A DNA stretch of 64,000 nucleotides from Dastarcus helophoroides (GCA_028583605.1 CM053330.1:22656129-22720128); one strand, 5' to 3'. Shown: positions 25,740 to 35,581, counted from the stretch's first letter. Numbers and translations: made by a program. Notes: generated from the letters alone by a model not told the origin.

Positions 25740-27920
25740 AGAAGTGGAGAGAGAGAGAGAGAGGAGAGAGAGGGTGGGGGAGAGGAGAGAGAGAGAGAGA
25801 GAGAGTCCTTTCTATTAAATAATATTTTCCAAAAATTAATCTGGAAAATCTAAGGTTTAATTGCGGCATTTATTGCCGAATGTAAGGTATCAAACAGTTC
25901 TGTCAAGTAAATGTTAAAAATATCAATTATTTCCTTACCGGACCTGTTCCTTCATATCTTATAATGCATCAGAGACTAAATACATTGTTTTAAATTCCAG
26001 AACAATCTGACACAAACGAGCACATGGTTAAAAGATTGTGAATGGCCCGAGTATGAGTCAGATGATGAAATTGAGTTAACATATAAAAAAGGCTCAAGTG
26101 AAAATGAATCACCAACATACCAAGAACACGAATGTGGAATCTTATGCAATCGACAGGACTGTGGAAGTGAGTACTTGACAGTTATTTGATTATATGCAAA
26201 AATAAAATTTATAGGAAAAGACTACAACATGGAAATGATAATTGCTTTGGAAATGTCCAGACTTCAGATGATTGAAGACAGAATAAAACAAGCTCAGGTC
26301 AATGTCACAACGCCAGACCCCAGCTCGAGCTTATCTAATCACAGCAATGAAAGCACTGATGATCAATTAAAATTGGCCATACAACTAAGCTTGCAGGAAT
26401 CGACAGCAGCAATTAGTAGACAAATGAGAATTGAAGAAGAACGGCAAAGGTATCAAAGAGAAAATGCTGATTTTACTGTTGACTACTTTCTAAAATCATT
26501 GGCTAATCAAAGAATTGATTTGAAAAGTCTAGGTAACAATGGGGAAGGTGAAAACTTTTTTAAACCATGCACAAATGAAGACGGTCGGTTCCAAATATCG
26601 GAATTACATGAAAACGGTTTTGCATTTGATGATTTGGATGAATATAATGATAATAACATTAGATTGCGAAGATCTCATTCTACCGGGGATTTATGCATTC
26701 GTCGAAGCGGTCGTGGGACTAGCATAAGAATTAATAGTGATGAACCAAGGTACCATTTAGATTCTGACCATAGCAGTCAGCACGATGATAAGCCAGAAGA
26801 AATAGCTAAAAGAACATTAGGCGTTGCTTCAACTTCAACGAAACCAAAACAATTAGTGCTACAAGAAGAAGATTCATATCACGGACAAAGCTCGGTGGAA
26901 GAAACAACAACATCAGATTCGATAAATGCAGACATGGAAGTATGTGGAATTATGAAAAATGTACCAGAGGATGAAAATAAAGAAAATAAAAAGACCGCTA
27001 CTAAAAAACATACCCATAATCCATTTGCATCTTTAAAAGCTAAACTATGTTCTGCTCATCTTCCCAAAACGAACTACTTGACAAAAATAGCAGTCAATAA
27101 AAGTATAGGGCTTCTTAGCGATAAGAGCAAAACCTTGGAGCCACATGGATCTGCCAAGAAATTTAAATTGGAATGCAAAAGTGAAAAACCTAGTCCTAAG
27201 AATAAAAAAAATGGTAAAGACCATCACAGCGCATTTTCAAAATCTACTGGGTTTCTTCTAGAAGAGAAACGCAAACACTCGAATCATCTGCGCATTCAAA
27301 TATGTAATAAAAACCCCGAAAACAAAAAAAAGGAATGTACGTTAGAGACTGATAGTTCCAACGAGTATGAATCTGAAACGGGAATTCCAAAATCGCCAAC
27401 TATATTTATCTCAGGTGTTTCTATTTCACGTACACCAGAACCAAATTCACCAGGAGTTTTACTTATGACTAATGGAAGACAATCTCGATCATCAAGCTTG
27501 AGTGTACCTGTGCCATTAACTTCCTGCTCTTTTAACATTTCTAGCTCAAGTTTAAATAATGTGTTACCCGTAGAACCTTTTACACCATCGTTAATACGAT
27601 CCTCTACGCCCTCTTCCTCAAAAAGTAATATTTTTTCATCTCCAAGTGGAAGTCCCTTACCAACAACTAAAGACAATGGTAAGGTAAAAAGCGCCAACGA
27701 ACCTGAGAGGGAAAGAGAAATGTTTCGATTTCCAAAATCTTCAACTGATGGAGCTTTAAGCTCTGTACTTCACATTCAAGAGTCTAATTTAAGCTCCGAC
27801 GACTTCCATGAAGCCTTATTCCTGCCTGAAAGGTCGCCAAAGACTAGAGACTCTAAACGCAGAAAAAAACTAAAGAAAAAGGAGCAAGAAAAAAAGGAAG
27901 ATATTAGTTCTGCACTATAA
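6581..27920 (+). CDS. ANKIB1: ANKIB1-like RBR E3 ubiquitin ligase, twelve exons, 5' partial
   Basis: Joining 6581-6807, 7994-8173, 8234-8402, 8483-8640, 8693-8926, 8984-9155, 20256-20464, 20525-20825, 20883-21025, 21083-21280, 26001-26166 and 26215-27920 gives one open frame of 1,287 residues ending in TAA. All junctions are GT-AG and all phases agree. Domain order: ankyrin repeats (about 1-125), RING1 (246-295), IBR (about 335-395), RING2 (430-465), an Ariadne-like helical region (about 480-640), a ubiquitin-interacting motif (768-785), then a low-complexity Ser/Lys-rich tail. This order is that of ANKIB1. In RBR ligases ubiquitin passes from the E2 to a RING2 cysteine and then to substrate; here that is predicted Cys443 in the motif EGCNH. 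The first exon opens inside a Gly codon that precedes KHLLRTFL, so the start and the first ankyrin repeat lie upstream, probably outside the window. Human ANKIB1 is about 1,090 residues; the extra length here is in the tail. Residue numbers count from the first visible codon. Confidence 0.93.
6808..7993 (+). other. ANKIB1 intron, no recognised content
   Basis: An AT-rich intron of 1.19 kb. I see no coding signal, clear inverted repeat or recognisable mobile element in it. The short - strand open frame at 7592-7783 has no recognisable domain. Confidence 0.7.
7994..8173 (+). CDS. ANKIB1: ANKIB1 exon b: ankyrin repeats
   Basis: Residues 77-136, 60 codons, phase 0 at both ends. The acceptor is the CAG at 7991-7993 and the donor is GTAAGT at 8174. 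[20 protein letters not shown] is a textbook ankyrin unit (the family reads NTPLHYAAASGMKACVELL), followed by [10 protein letters not shown]. Confidence 0.92.
8234..8402 (+). CDS. ANKIB1: ANKIB1 exon c: linker to the RBR module
   Basis: Residues 137-192 plus one base. It contains [20 protein letters not shown] and [16 protein letters not shown], closely matching the ANKIB1 stretch GLRPQDLRRLKDMLIVETAD and [10 protein letters not shown]. The acceptor is TAG at 8231-8233 and the donor is GTAATA at 8403. Confidence 0.9.
8483..8640 (+). CDS. ANKIB1: ANKIB1 exon d: pre-RING linker
   Basis: Residues 193-245. [20 protein letters not shown] aligns with the ANKIB1 region [20 protein letters not shown] just before RING1, followed by a variable Ser/Asp-rich linker. 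The acceptor is CAG at 8480-8482 and the donor is GTAAAG at 8641. Confidence 0.9.
8693..8926 (+). CDS. ANKIB1: ANKIB1 exon e: RING1 domain
   Basis: Residues 246-323, 78 codons. It opens with the zinc ligands CEIC and continues [10 protein letters not shown] and CPAYQC, the cross-brace pattern of RING1, the E2-docking domain of RBR ligases. It ends [10 protein letters not shown], which joins AFVESN in the next exon exactly as in ANKIB1. The ATG at 8741 lies inside RING1 and is not a start. Confidence 0.94.
8984..9155 (+). CDS. ANKIB1: ANKIB1 exon f: IBR domain, first part
   Basis: Residues 324-380 plus one base. [20 protein letters not shown] and [14 protein letters not shown] supply IBR zinc ligands. 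The acceptor is CAG at 8981-8983; the donor GTAAGT at 9156 opens an 11.1-kb intron. Confidence 0.93.
11014..11346. mobile_element. small inverted-repeat element (333 bp)
   Basis: TAACCAGAAGCGGCGGGAGG at the left and, inverted, TAACCAGTGACGGCGGGAAG at the right. The match continues about 90 bases inward (GGATAAGG, CCCCTTTTTT, TTACACC against TTGCACC). No coding capacity. Confidence 0.75.
12105..14983. mobile_element. long-inverted-repeat element, family A (2.9 kb)
   Basis: The left arm (about 12105-12565) and right arm (about 14245-14983) are inverted copies. Shared blocks are AAAAGTAGTACCATAAATT, GAGTTACAGGGTGTGGAAG, GTTTTTAATTAATAG, CAGTGGCGGGTATACCCAG, ACTGCGACAAAAATG and ACGATAAACTTATACC. 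The 1.7-kb middle includes a GC-rich patch near 12830-12960 and another near 14190-14250 (the rest is AT-rich) and shows no transposase. Confidence 0.8.
15213..18201. mobile_element. inner inverted-repeat pair (TGTAACACAA family)
   Basis: GTAACACAAACTCATAATTG at 15213 and, inverted, GTAACACAAACCTTACAAG ending at 18201. Both contain further inward GTAACACAACGCAA-type copies (near 15290 and 18120). Related fragments occur near 15785 and 17475, so several copies may be nested or tandem. Confidence 0.55.
16811..16856 (-). ncRNA. hammerhead-ribozyme-like motif, GTC cleavage triplet
   Basis: On the - strand the order is CTGACGA (16844-16850), a 14-base stem II region, GAAA (16826-16829), a self-complementary ACATCGATGT, then C. 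This is the core order of a type I hammerhead with GUC. Stem I pairs GCATT with AGTGC (one wobble) with one mismatch next to the core; stem II is weak. It is probably a decayed copy carried by a retroelement or satellite. Confidence 0.45.
19129..19904. mobile_element. inverted-repeat element (about 0.78 kb)
   Basis: GATGCTAACG...CATAATCCTTGGATCATTTT at the left and, inverted, GATGCTAATAC...ATAATCCTTGAATGATTTT at the right, followed inward in both by AGGTCCGG and TTTATTTTTAAGATACAG. A TACAGGGTG lies just outside the left arm. A hammerhead-like motif sits inside. Confidence 0.7.
19705..19746 (+). ncRNA. hammerhead-like motif (CTGAAGA...GAAA), copy 1
   Basis: CTCT, then CTGAAGA (19709-19715), a 6-bp stem GATAGC/GCTATC with loop TTG, GAAA (19732-19735), CGTGTT, then AGAG pairing back to CTCT. 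This has hammerhead core order with a two-base-pair stem III and a GTT triplet. One extra unpaired T sits between CTGAAGA and the stem, which may prevent activity. Confidence 0.45.
20256..20464 (+). CDS. ANKIB1: ANKIB1 exon g: end of IBR and first half of RING2
   Basis: Residues 381-450. [12 protein letters not shown] ends the IBR. Human ANKIB1 has PCDC where this protein has PSGC, so one of two adjacent cysteines is Ser. RING2 begins [19 protein letters not shown]; Cys443 (codon 20441-20443) occupies the position that carries the ubiquitin thioester in characterised RBR ligases. The acceptor is TAG at 20253-20255 and the donor is GTACCA at 20465. Confidence 0.94.
20525..20825 (+). CDS. ANKIB1: ANKIB1 exon h1: second half of RING2 and helical region
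   Basis: Residues 451-550 plus one base. [18 protein letters not shown] completes RING2, then [16 protein letters not shown] leads into the Ariadne-like helical region with [19 protein letters not shown] (family: RFMHYYTRFKNHEHSYQLE). The exon ends ...SAEG at a GTAAAA donor at 20826. The frame stays open through the following 57 bases. Confidence 0.9.
20826..20882 (+). other. ANKIB1: 57-nt in-frame intron, possible exitron-like segment
   Basis: GTAAAA...TTTTAG, 57 bases, a multiple of three, with no in-frame stop. Splicing gives [17 protein letters not shown], matching the family spacing around TTFIEDAV. Retention would insert 19 residues absent from human ANKIB1. Splicing is the better-supported reading. 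Confidence 0.7.
20883..21025 (+). CDS. ANKIB1: ANKIB1 exon h2: helical region
   Basis: Residues 551-598. [20 protein letters not shown] and YVYGFYLQD match the ANKIB1 stretch FIEDAVHVLLKTRRILKCS and YPYGFFLE. The donor is GTAGGA at 21026. Confidence 0.9.
21083..21280 (+). CDS. ANKIB1: ANKIB1 exon i: end of helical region
   Basis: Residues 599-664. [20 protein letters not shown] and [17 protein letters not shown] correspond to [20 protein letters not shown] and QQKRQEFLASVARGVAP in the human protein. The acceptor is CAG at 21080-21082 and the donor is GTAAGT at 21281. The exon ends in a basic cluster, RKRRRKY. Confidence 0.92.
22411..22547 (+). ncRNA. two head-to-tail hammerhead-like motifs, 93 bp apart
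   Basis: CTGAAGA at 22415-22421 and again at 22508-22514. Each is followed by a GCTATC-closed stem, GAAACGCATTAGAGC and a shared tail (TTTGTTGT, TTTTTAATCTTT). The second copy has the perfect stem GATAGC/GCTATC; the first has one mismatch. Downstream the tail TTGGTTTCAGAGGATAAG matches the other copies. Confidence 0.45.
23444..24490. mobile_element. foldback element, family G, copy 2 (1.05 kb)
   Basis: It begins TACAGTGTGTCCCACC and ends with the inverted form (GGACACGATGTA). The left arm spans 23444 to about 23810 and the right arm about 23880-24490, so an almost continuous hairpin is possible. Blocks TATATTTTTGCATTTT, CTTATAGTTTTTAAGATAAT and GACAGATGCAAGGTTCCACG are present in both arms. 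Non-coding. Confidence 0.88.
24875..25668 (+). mobile_element. PIF/Harbinger deletion derivative with TIRs and TAA target duplication (794 bp)
   Basis: The ends are GGGTAAAGACACACGAAGCG and, inverted, GGCTAAAGACACACAAAGCG. The repeats continue through GCCGAGTCGGC. TAA flanks both sides (24872-24874 and 25669-25671), the 3-bp duplication expected of Harbinger. Inside, from the ATG at 24997, are pieces of the transposase N-terminus in shifted frames: [26 protein letters not shown], then [17 protein letters not shown] and TKQD-like SKQDIVMR, resembling HARBI1-type proteins. Frameshifts lie in the poly-A near 25050 and near 25125. The catalytic DDE domain is absent. The element is non-autonomous. 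Confidence 0.9.
25687..25806. repeat. GA microsatellite
   Basis: About 25 uninterrupted AG units (25687-25736), then a degenerate GAGAGG/GGGG stretch and further GA runs to 25806. It sits 16 bases right of the Harbinger target duplication. The - strand open frame across it (Leu/Ser repeats) is an artefact. Confidence 0.97.
26001..26166 (+). CDS. ANKIB1: ANKIB1 exon j: acidic linker
   Basis: Residues 665-719 plus one base. It is an acidic stretch ([18 protein letters not shown]) ending in [12 protein letters not shown]. It is called from the open frame, the CAG acceptor at 25998-26000, the GTGAGT donor at 26167 and phase agreement with both neighbours. Similarity to vertebrate ANKIB1 is weak except for the W-E motif. 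Confidence 0.82.
26215..27920 (+). CDS. ANKIB1: ANKIB1 terminal exon: UIM and low-complexity tail
   Basis: Residues 720-1287 and the TAA stop. After [20 protein letters not shown] comes the ubiquitin-interacting motif [15 protein letters not shown] (768-782), which matches [13 protein letters not shown] of human ANKIB1 and fixes the identity of this exon. The rest is Ser/Thr-rich with Lys clusters, Pro-directed sites ([15 protein letters not shown]) and a strongly basic end ([16 protein letters not shown]). The tail looks disordered and is longer than in vertebrates. The start is the TAG acceptor at 26212-26214; the ATG at 26229 is internal. Confidence 0.93.
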
Positions 27921-30900
27921 AAGACTGTTTGTTATTATTGTTGTCCTAACGTATAATAATGCGTTATATGTGATATAGTATTTAAGGTGATCGTGCATTT
28001 TAAGTAACAGTATTCATGCATAATTTTATTATTTAAAAAGAATGCAGAAATAGACATAAATATACAATATTTCAAGATTACGTAGGCACCTATGAATTGA
28101 AAGGATATTATTTATCAAAGATTTGCTATTTAATTTTTATTCATAATACTACAAATAATTCACAAAAGTACCTTTTTTTTTATTTTTATTCACATAATTA
28201 AAACAAAGGTCAACAGTTCTATATTTTAACATTCCTTATGGTAATTAGTTTATATGTTTCTTCATAGGGGCCTCCGTTATTACATAATAATAATACTGGT
28301 CGGTTTCTTGACAAGCGAAAAAATAATTACTTTATACTTCAGAGTACTACCCAAAGGTGAGAATCGTCTTTGATGCTTCCGTGAGGGATCTTCGTCATTT
28401 TTTGTAGGTTTTTTAAGGAGCAAATTTAAAAATTTTAGCGTTTAATGTTGGAAAAACTTTGAAATTGAATCAACTATAGATATATTAGGAAGAAACAGAA
28501 AACATTTATTTTTGATTTCAAATAAAAATGAAATTTTTGACAGAATTTGAGTTTCTTGTTTATTTTTAAAGATACGAAAAAAATATAGAGAATATTTTTC
28601 TACCAGAGAAATACTTGAATAACCCAATATTGATATATTCAACAAACCTCTGATTTTTTTAAATGGACACCCTGTACATTTTTACGTAATCTAATAGCCC
28701 TATTTTTATCTTATTCAATAATTATATATACAAGTTATAAATTTATACCAACCGTTTTAACAGAGATAAAATATTTGTAACGAGACAATATTTTTTTGAA
28801 GTTATATAATTGCTGAAAGAACTCCGTTTCAGTTCAGGCATACTTCTACATGATGTTTTAAATTACTGACTGCATTATAAATCGTACAACATATTTCATT
28901 ATTTAAGGTTTTTAAAAGCTGTACGGCATTCTTTTTTATAAACAACTTGACGAAATGATTATATTTCCTTGTTTAATAATACTTCATTTATCCCATTAAT
29001 TAAAATTAATATAATATAAACGATCCGCCATTAGTAGGTAGACGGAGAATAGCTGCTATGAGTGAAGCGATATCGAAATAAAATTTTGTTTACTGGCGTA
29101 CATCTATAGGGAGCTCATTTTAAAATTATTTTCATTTTATTGTACTAATCATATACAGAGTGCTGATATACATTAGCTTTTTTTAAATAGAACATTATGT
29201 ATATTTTTCCATATTTGCATAGTTCAATTAAAATGTAAAAAAATAATATAGGTTTTATGGTAGTTTTGATAGATCACCTTTCTAGTAGAAGCTCTTTTTT
29301 AAATAATTTTTGAATTTGCAAACCTCGATCACTCTGTATAACTAAAGAATGTAACATTTCTATGGTTTATAGACACTCTAAAAGTATCAACTATTTTTTA
29401 TGTCTCAGATTGGTTAGTATTGCATCATACCGGGTGATTATAATTGGCTGCATCAGAGTCCTGTTTTTTGATTTACGAGCCTCCACTACAAAAAAACGAC
29501 CCAGTAAAATTTCCACAAACTTTGTAACCATATTATTTTGCCACATTTTACTAGGACTATCAAAATATGCAAAAATGTATAGGACTTATATTAAAAAAAG
29601 TACAGGGCGTTTTATTCAAAAAAATGTTTATGTCCACACTCTCTATATTATTAGTATAATAAAATAAAAACAAATTTAAAATGTGCCCCCTATAGATGTG
29701 CTCCAACGAAATGGACAAAAACTGATTTGACATCTTTTCAGGCTTAGCAGCTATCCGCCGTCCATACACACTAATGGTGGACCCTGTACAACTTGTTATA
29801 CATTATTAAAATCAGAAGAAAAAAATATGTAAAAATATACAGAGTGTTCTATTAGAAAAACATGTTTGTTAAATATATGGAAAGTGTGTTATTTAAATGT
29901 TTCTCTGATAGCATACAAGGAGATTCTAAATGTAGTATCATAGACTAAAATTCGTATTCTAGAGCCCAAAATAAGACGGAAAGTCCATATAAACATATGT
30001 CGTAAAATACTTCGTTTTCGAGTTACAGGCTGAGGAAGGTTAGTTACTGATTGTAGTTTTTAATTAATAGTTGCGAAATGTGTACAGATAATTGAATGAA
30101 ATTTGGCACAACTCCTTAATCTTTCGTATTCTTTTCAAAAATCTAAGAATTAATTAACACAACTTAACGAGTGGCGGGTATATCATGGGCGGTGGTGCTT
30201 AAAACATACCTTATTTATTTTGTGTGCATTTATGGTACTACATCTAGAATCATCTTATATAATGAAAATATTTTTAGGCCCACACCAACCTAAACTTCTA
30301 CATGTTTTCCGTATCTTTAAAAATAAGCTGTGGATAAGATAGGCATCTTCATTATTAGTAAAGATAGAAGATCGGTTAAATGAGTAAAGTAGTGCAGAAT
30401 TTTATGCCCATCACCATTGAGAAAGTAACTAAATTTTGACTTGTTTACATTTTATTAAGAAAAAAGTACTGGGAACTGAACTAAACATTGTGGCTTATGA
30501 TTAAGCCCATAGAAGGTTTTATCCCGTTACCACATCGGCAATTAAACAAATGATTACGCGATACGTATTTCGCCAGGAGGACTGGCATTTTCAAGTGTAT
30601 TAATCTTAACTGATTAGCAAAAAAAAGTATCGACATCATCTGCATTGAGATTCAAATCGATACTGGTGGTATTTTTCTCTTTTTCCTATTTCTAATTATT
30701 TAACACATCTGGTGCTTGCAATTTTGACCTGCCACAAATACCTTCAATAAACTGGTCCCTTATCTCCATTAAGGGTATTATTAACCAGAGGCCAGATACC
30801 AATGTTATCTTAATAGAAAACACTATAGAGAATGTCCGCAAATTTCACCGATAACACTTGACAGTTGGTTGATTCAGGACGATAAATACTAAAATACGAT

Positions 30901-32261
30901 TTAATGAAAAAGGTTAAATAAAATTTTTTTAGTTCCAGGGTTACTAGCTGTCAAAGTTGTCAAAAAAAAAGAAAGTATTTTAATTATAACTTCATAATTT
31001 CTTTATCGATCGTCTTAAAATTTGAAACATATTCTTAGACTGTTAAGGCTTATCATTTTCTTAAATCTTAGTAAGAGCGATAACCAGGGTGACAGTTTTC
31101 TTCGACCACCTTCCTATTTTAGCGATCAGAACTTTTTCCGCGGTCGTATTTTTGTAAAGTGAGTAAAGCCAAAAGAAAAAGTAATTTTATTCCAAACAAA
31201 TTTCGTCTCTTAACAAAATCGGTTACAGATAACCATTTTTGAGAAAAATGACTATCTGTGGATGTGTTTCTTTCGATTTTTGTACTAAATGTAACTGAAT
31301 TAAAACGTTCCATTCTGTAGGCCATGAAAACGAACTGTATAATAATTTCATTTTTATTGTCAATTTCAAATTAAGGTTTGGACTTTAATAATCTTTGAAT
31401 TTAAAATTAAAATTTCAAATTTAATCTCAAAATTTTGTCTTGCAAATTTTGCATTATACTAAACATTTAAAAAATGGAGTTGAAAATTTGGATTTTAAGC
31501 TGAAAGTTCGAAATTTCAACCTTTTCTGGTTTATAGTCAAAATTCTAACATTTCCGAATGTCTAAAAAGAAAACCCTTTTACAAGTAAAAAGTATTTCAA
31601 AAAGTTAAGTTTCAATTTAAAATGTGTTGTATTTCGCTAGATGTCGAAAATTTAATTTTATCCTTACAACTTCAGAAAAACTTACAAAAATATGATGGCA
31701 TCGCGTATGGACAATACGATTTATATCGACGGGAAACTGGAGGTTCGTCTCTGGGTTGTACTCTGTGTTTCTGCTTTGTCAATGAGATTTTAAACATGAT
31801 TTTATACGTAAATATAATTTTAATTAAGAATTATGTATACCTTAACAAGAGCACTTACAACCCTTCAAATGTTTGAAATTCTAGTGAGGAATTAGATTAA
31901 TATCAAAATTTGTAATTCTTGGTAAAGCATATAAGTGATATTTTATAAGACTCTTCTTCAATTTTATTACTCTTTTGGCCTACCTTAGACTGAATATGAA
32001 AGCGGTAATATGTTTCCAAGAAAACACGTATATTAAAGAACTGATGTTTAAATAATATTTAATACATTTTTTTACAATTTTGATGAACTATTTTTGGATT
32101 ATTAAAAGTATGTACTTTAATGTTTTTCATAATCCTAGAAACTTATTTATTTAAATACATTGTTTACGCTCCTTAGTAATAAGCTTGAATTCTTGTGTCA
32201 TTCCGTAGATGCTATTCTAACCTAACAGAAATTGCTGCATACCAAACATCATCTGATACAC
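27921..32261. other. intergenic: ANKIB1 3' flank, no gene
   Basis: This is the ANKIB1 3' UTR of unknown length, then AT-rich sequence. An ATTAAA at 28197-28202 and AATAAA at 28521-28526 are possible but weak polyadenylation signals. Fragments of the 'ACAGAGTG / AAATAGAACA' repeat type occur near 28665, 29155 and 29845. One family A arm lies at 29919-30236. The rest (30240-32250) shows nothing recognisable. Confidence 0.6.
29919..30236. mobile_element. solo left arm of family A
   Basis: It repeats the left arm of 12105-14983 in the same orientation: GATTCTAAATGTAGTATCAT, GAGCCCAAAATAAGACG, ATATGTCGTAAAATACTTCG, GTTTTTAATTAATAGTTGC, GAGTGGCGGGTATA and TTATTTATTTTGTGTGCATT. No partner arm was found nearby. 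Confidence 0.75.
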
Positions 32262-32920
32262 CAGGGGTTCCCAACCTTTTTGTACTCTAGAGCACATTCT
32301 AAAATATCGGTAGAGTGGCGGGCACCACCTAGTTTTAATCTCCAAATTCCTTCCACAACTTCTCATTTTTCCATAATTTATTTTCTTATATTCATAATTT
32401 GTAAATAAATAATAAACAAAAATATTTCAAAATAATGAATTATTATTCAAATTTCATACAAACGGAAAAACGTAAACAAAGAAAACAAAAAACAAATACA
32501 AAGAAAACATTTTATAAAAAATATAATATCAATACGATCTTTGGCATTGCATATTATTGGCCAGTGCTTCATAATTAGGAGAGTATGACGATAATCCTGT
32601 TAGCAAACAATCATAAAGATGCCCATCGGTGAGTTGAGATCTATATCTTGATTTTATTAAGTTCATGTTTGAAAACAATGATTCGCACAAATATGTCCAA
32701 CCGAAAAATGATTCAATTTTATATAATATCGCAAACATACGAACGTATTTCATAAACCTAGGCACTCAAAAAAATTTAAACTCTAACAAATAAATAAAAA
32801 TAATTCACATATTTAATTAATATTTATGAAAAAATTCTGTCACTGTCGACTAGTGGCGGGCACATACGAATCGTTCCGCGGGCACCATGGCGCCCGTGGG
32901 CACGAGGTTGGGAACCCCTG
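32262..32920 (-). mobile_element. hAT deletion derivative with perfect 8-bp target duplication (659 bp)
   Basis: The ends are CAGGGGTTCCCAACC and its exact inverse GGTTGGGAACCCCTG. TGATACAC flanks both sides (32254-32261 and 32921-32928), the 8-bp duplication typical of hAT elements. The - strand open frame 32529-32765 carries GWTYLCESLFSNMNLIKSRY and RSQLTDGHLYDCLLTGLSSY, resembling the C-terminal dimerisation segment of hAT transposases of the ZBED5/EPM2AIP1 type. The rest of the transposase is missing. The intact duplication and ends imply a fairly recent insertion. Confidence 0.92.
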
Positions 32921-32928
32921 TGATACAC

Positions 32929-33749
32929 CTTAATGTATATTTAAGACATACAGTAGTGTCCAGTTTGTACGTTCGATCTGGCTTTCAAGAAAAAGGTGCA
33001 GAGCAGGAGAGAAAGTTATGGAGAGATAAGCCTAAATGCCATATTTTTATTTAGATATTAAAATCGCCATATTAACAAGCAAAAATTCTTAGATTTGAAA
33101 GTTAAAGTAAAACCTGTGGTAGCGAATACAAATTCGTTCAATAAACATGAAAGAGAGATTTCAAGACCGGCAAGAAGAGATGAGAAAAGAGAATTTAAAA
33201 TGCGTGATGAGTGGCACAAGCCGCAATATTTCATGCACTGATAAATGGGAATTGATTATATTTAAATTACGTTTCTTCTACCTGACAAAATATATTTTCC
33301 CCTAAACAGTAATTGATTACTTTCAGGTATTTATGTAGAATAATTGTTTTACATTGCAAACAAAGGATTTCAAATATCAAGATTTAAGTTTTTACCCATC
33401 TTATTAAAAATATTTATGAACAATTAGGATAAAAAAATTTTAATTCTCGAGAAAACCAACCCACAACTGCAATGATTCCTTACATCGAAATAAATTGGTA
33501 GCATACAATTCAATGATGAACAAAGCTTATATGGTACTAATGAATTAAGAAAATTATGATCGATAAATTATTGTACTTTTCTCATTTATTGATTTTTTAG
33601 AAGGTTATTATCCATCAGCTAAAATATAAAAGCAATAATTGATTTTATAGAACCAATTTCAAATGTATTGGAGTAATACCAAGTATTATCATTTGTTATC
33701 AAATTCGTTATCCGATATTCTCACCAGTGCCAGTGCTCCTAATAATTTG
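32929..33749. other. intergenic, nothing recognised
   Basis: AT-rich sequence with no coding signal, inverted repeat or mobile element that I can identify. Confidence 0.6.
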
Positions 33750-34985
33750 TGTCCCAAGATAGAGAACTAAAGAGGGGCTTTCATTTTTTTTTATTTTTCG
33801 TGGATTTTTGAGAAAGTCATTCCTTATAAAAACTCCTACTGGATCCTTAAATCACTGAAAATTACAATATTTTTGTTATTTTTGTGCAGTGAATTCAATT
33901 ATTTAAAAATTTTAAAAAATGATCAAGAGTAAATTCTTGTTATTTTTGATGCATCGAAGATTGTTACTAAAAATGCTTTACAATGAAGTTTTGGTTTATT
34001 TTCTAAAAATTGCACAAAAAAAATTTAAATCAAAGTTAAGCATAAGAAAATAACGAGGTACTTGATAATGACAGTATAAGTAATTAAACCAAATCAACGT
34101 AATTCAAGGAAAATTACCACCTGATTTTGGGCAAATTTCTGCTCCCTTTATAATAATTTTTTATAGTAATTTCGTATCTGAATTCTAATGCACAGGCCAA
34201 TTGCAATTCAGAGTTTGGGAACCAAATACTGGTTTCGATTTTGTTAGATCTGGTCAGTTTGGCATACTCAACTTGAACCTAAAAAATGCCCGGTTAAAGG
34301 TATACACTAAAATATTACAAATGTTCCCAAATATAATTTGTGGTGCCACTAAGTCTTCTGTCCTGCCTGGAGAGTGAAAAAAATGGATGACTGTGATAAA
34401 AATTGTAAAAAAAATCACCTTGGTGATAATACCTATGAAAACAAACTTTACTGTTGATTTGTAAACAGAAAGGAATTTACTTGTTAAGTTTAATTAAAAA
34501 TAAATTTTATTTCAATATTTAGAATCATTCTTAGTGGTGTTTTCTAAAGTAATCACAAATTTTTAGGTATAAAGCCACCTGGCGGTCTGTAAAAGAAACT
34601 AGTAAATAGTTCCAACCATTGTCATGCAAACAGAATAGACCCAGAGTGAAATAATATAAACGTTTAGAGTACTGTGTTATTGTAGTCCAGACCTTTCTAT
34701 TTGCAACATTTTCTGAAAACAAACCAAAATTTCAAATATGGGAGTTTTTTATAATTCTAATCCTCATTTTAAAATAACCTTTTTCTATATAAGCAAAAAT
34801 AATAATAATTAGGTCATTCTTCGAATTTCCAAAATAATTAAATTTCCTGTATAAAAAATAAGGAAAATAATGTCATGTTCAGTGATTTAAATTCAAGCAG
34901 GAGTTTTTATAAAGAATAATTTTTTTCTCATAAATTCTCAAATAAAAAATAAATCCCTGTTTAATACCAATCTTGGGACACAATG
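33750..34985. mobile_element. foldback element, family I (1.24 kb)
   Basis: Arms about 33750-34015 and 34710-34985 are inverted copies: TGTGTCCCAAGAT, TTATAAAAACTCCT, TTAAATCACTGAA and TTTTGGTTTATTTTC match in order. The middle 0.7 kb has no recognised gene. Confidence 0.75.
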
Positions 34986-35454
34986 AGTGTATATATGGCC
35001 ATACTTTCGAAAATCATTCTTTCTCCAATCTCTAATACAAACACTTAGCAATATGTGGGTACTCACCATTATTCATCCATTTCTTACTGACTTAAAACAA
35101 AGAGCACTTATTTGATTTCGCCACTTTGAGGCTGGTAGTTCCAATAGCAGATAATATAAATTCTCTCAAAGCTTAAAATCTGCCCATTCAGCAACCAACA
35201 CATTAATCAGTTCTTTTTACTCAAACCAAAATCCTTAAGTTATATTTTATCAATATCTAAGGTACAAGACCTAATTTAATAAAATTTTGAAAAAAATAAG
35301 TTATTTTCGGGTGAAAATAGTTACTTTTGACATATAGTTTAGCATCTGCGTACCTTTCCTTTTTTACTACTTCCTACAACCAAATTTTCTGTTGAGAATC
35401 GTTACAAAAGTGCAAAAGTTGTTTAACCGCTGAAGTTTCAATGTTAGCTTACCA

Positions 35455-35560
35455 GAGTTTGGCCTTGTAGACTTTTTTAAGTTGGCAAATCTTTAAATTT
35501 TTTAGATGAGTATTTTGCCAGATATCGATCACGGCGATTCCCGCAGGGACACTATATAAT
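35455..35560. mobile_element. terminal fragment of family G
   Basis: It carries the end block CCAGATATCGATCACGGCGA, then TTCCCGCAGGGACAC, preceded by GAGTATTTTG, as at the right ends of the full foldback copies. Only about 100 bases remain, directly left of a family H element. Confidence 0.75.
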
Positions 35561-35581
35561 TTTGTTTTTCAATGTATGATA

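Larger units (their letters stand above)
21281..26000 (+). other. 4.7-kb ANKIB1 intron, repeat-rich
   Basis: It contains a 3.1-kb inverted-repeat element (21510-24622) with a foldback element nested at one end (23444-24490), two head-to-tail hammerhead-like motifs (22411-22547), a Harbinger deletion derivative (24875-25668) and a GA microsatellite (25687-25806). No gene is seen. Confidence 0.8.

Noticed and set aside
25663..25869. - strand open frame rich in Leu/Ser repeats
   Set aside because: It is the translation of the GA microsatellite and its flank.
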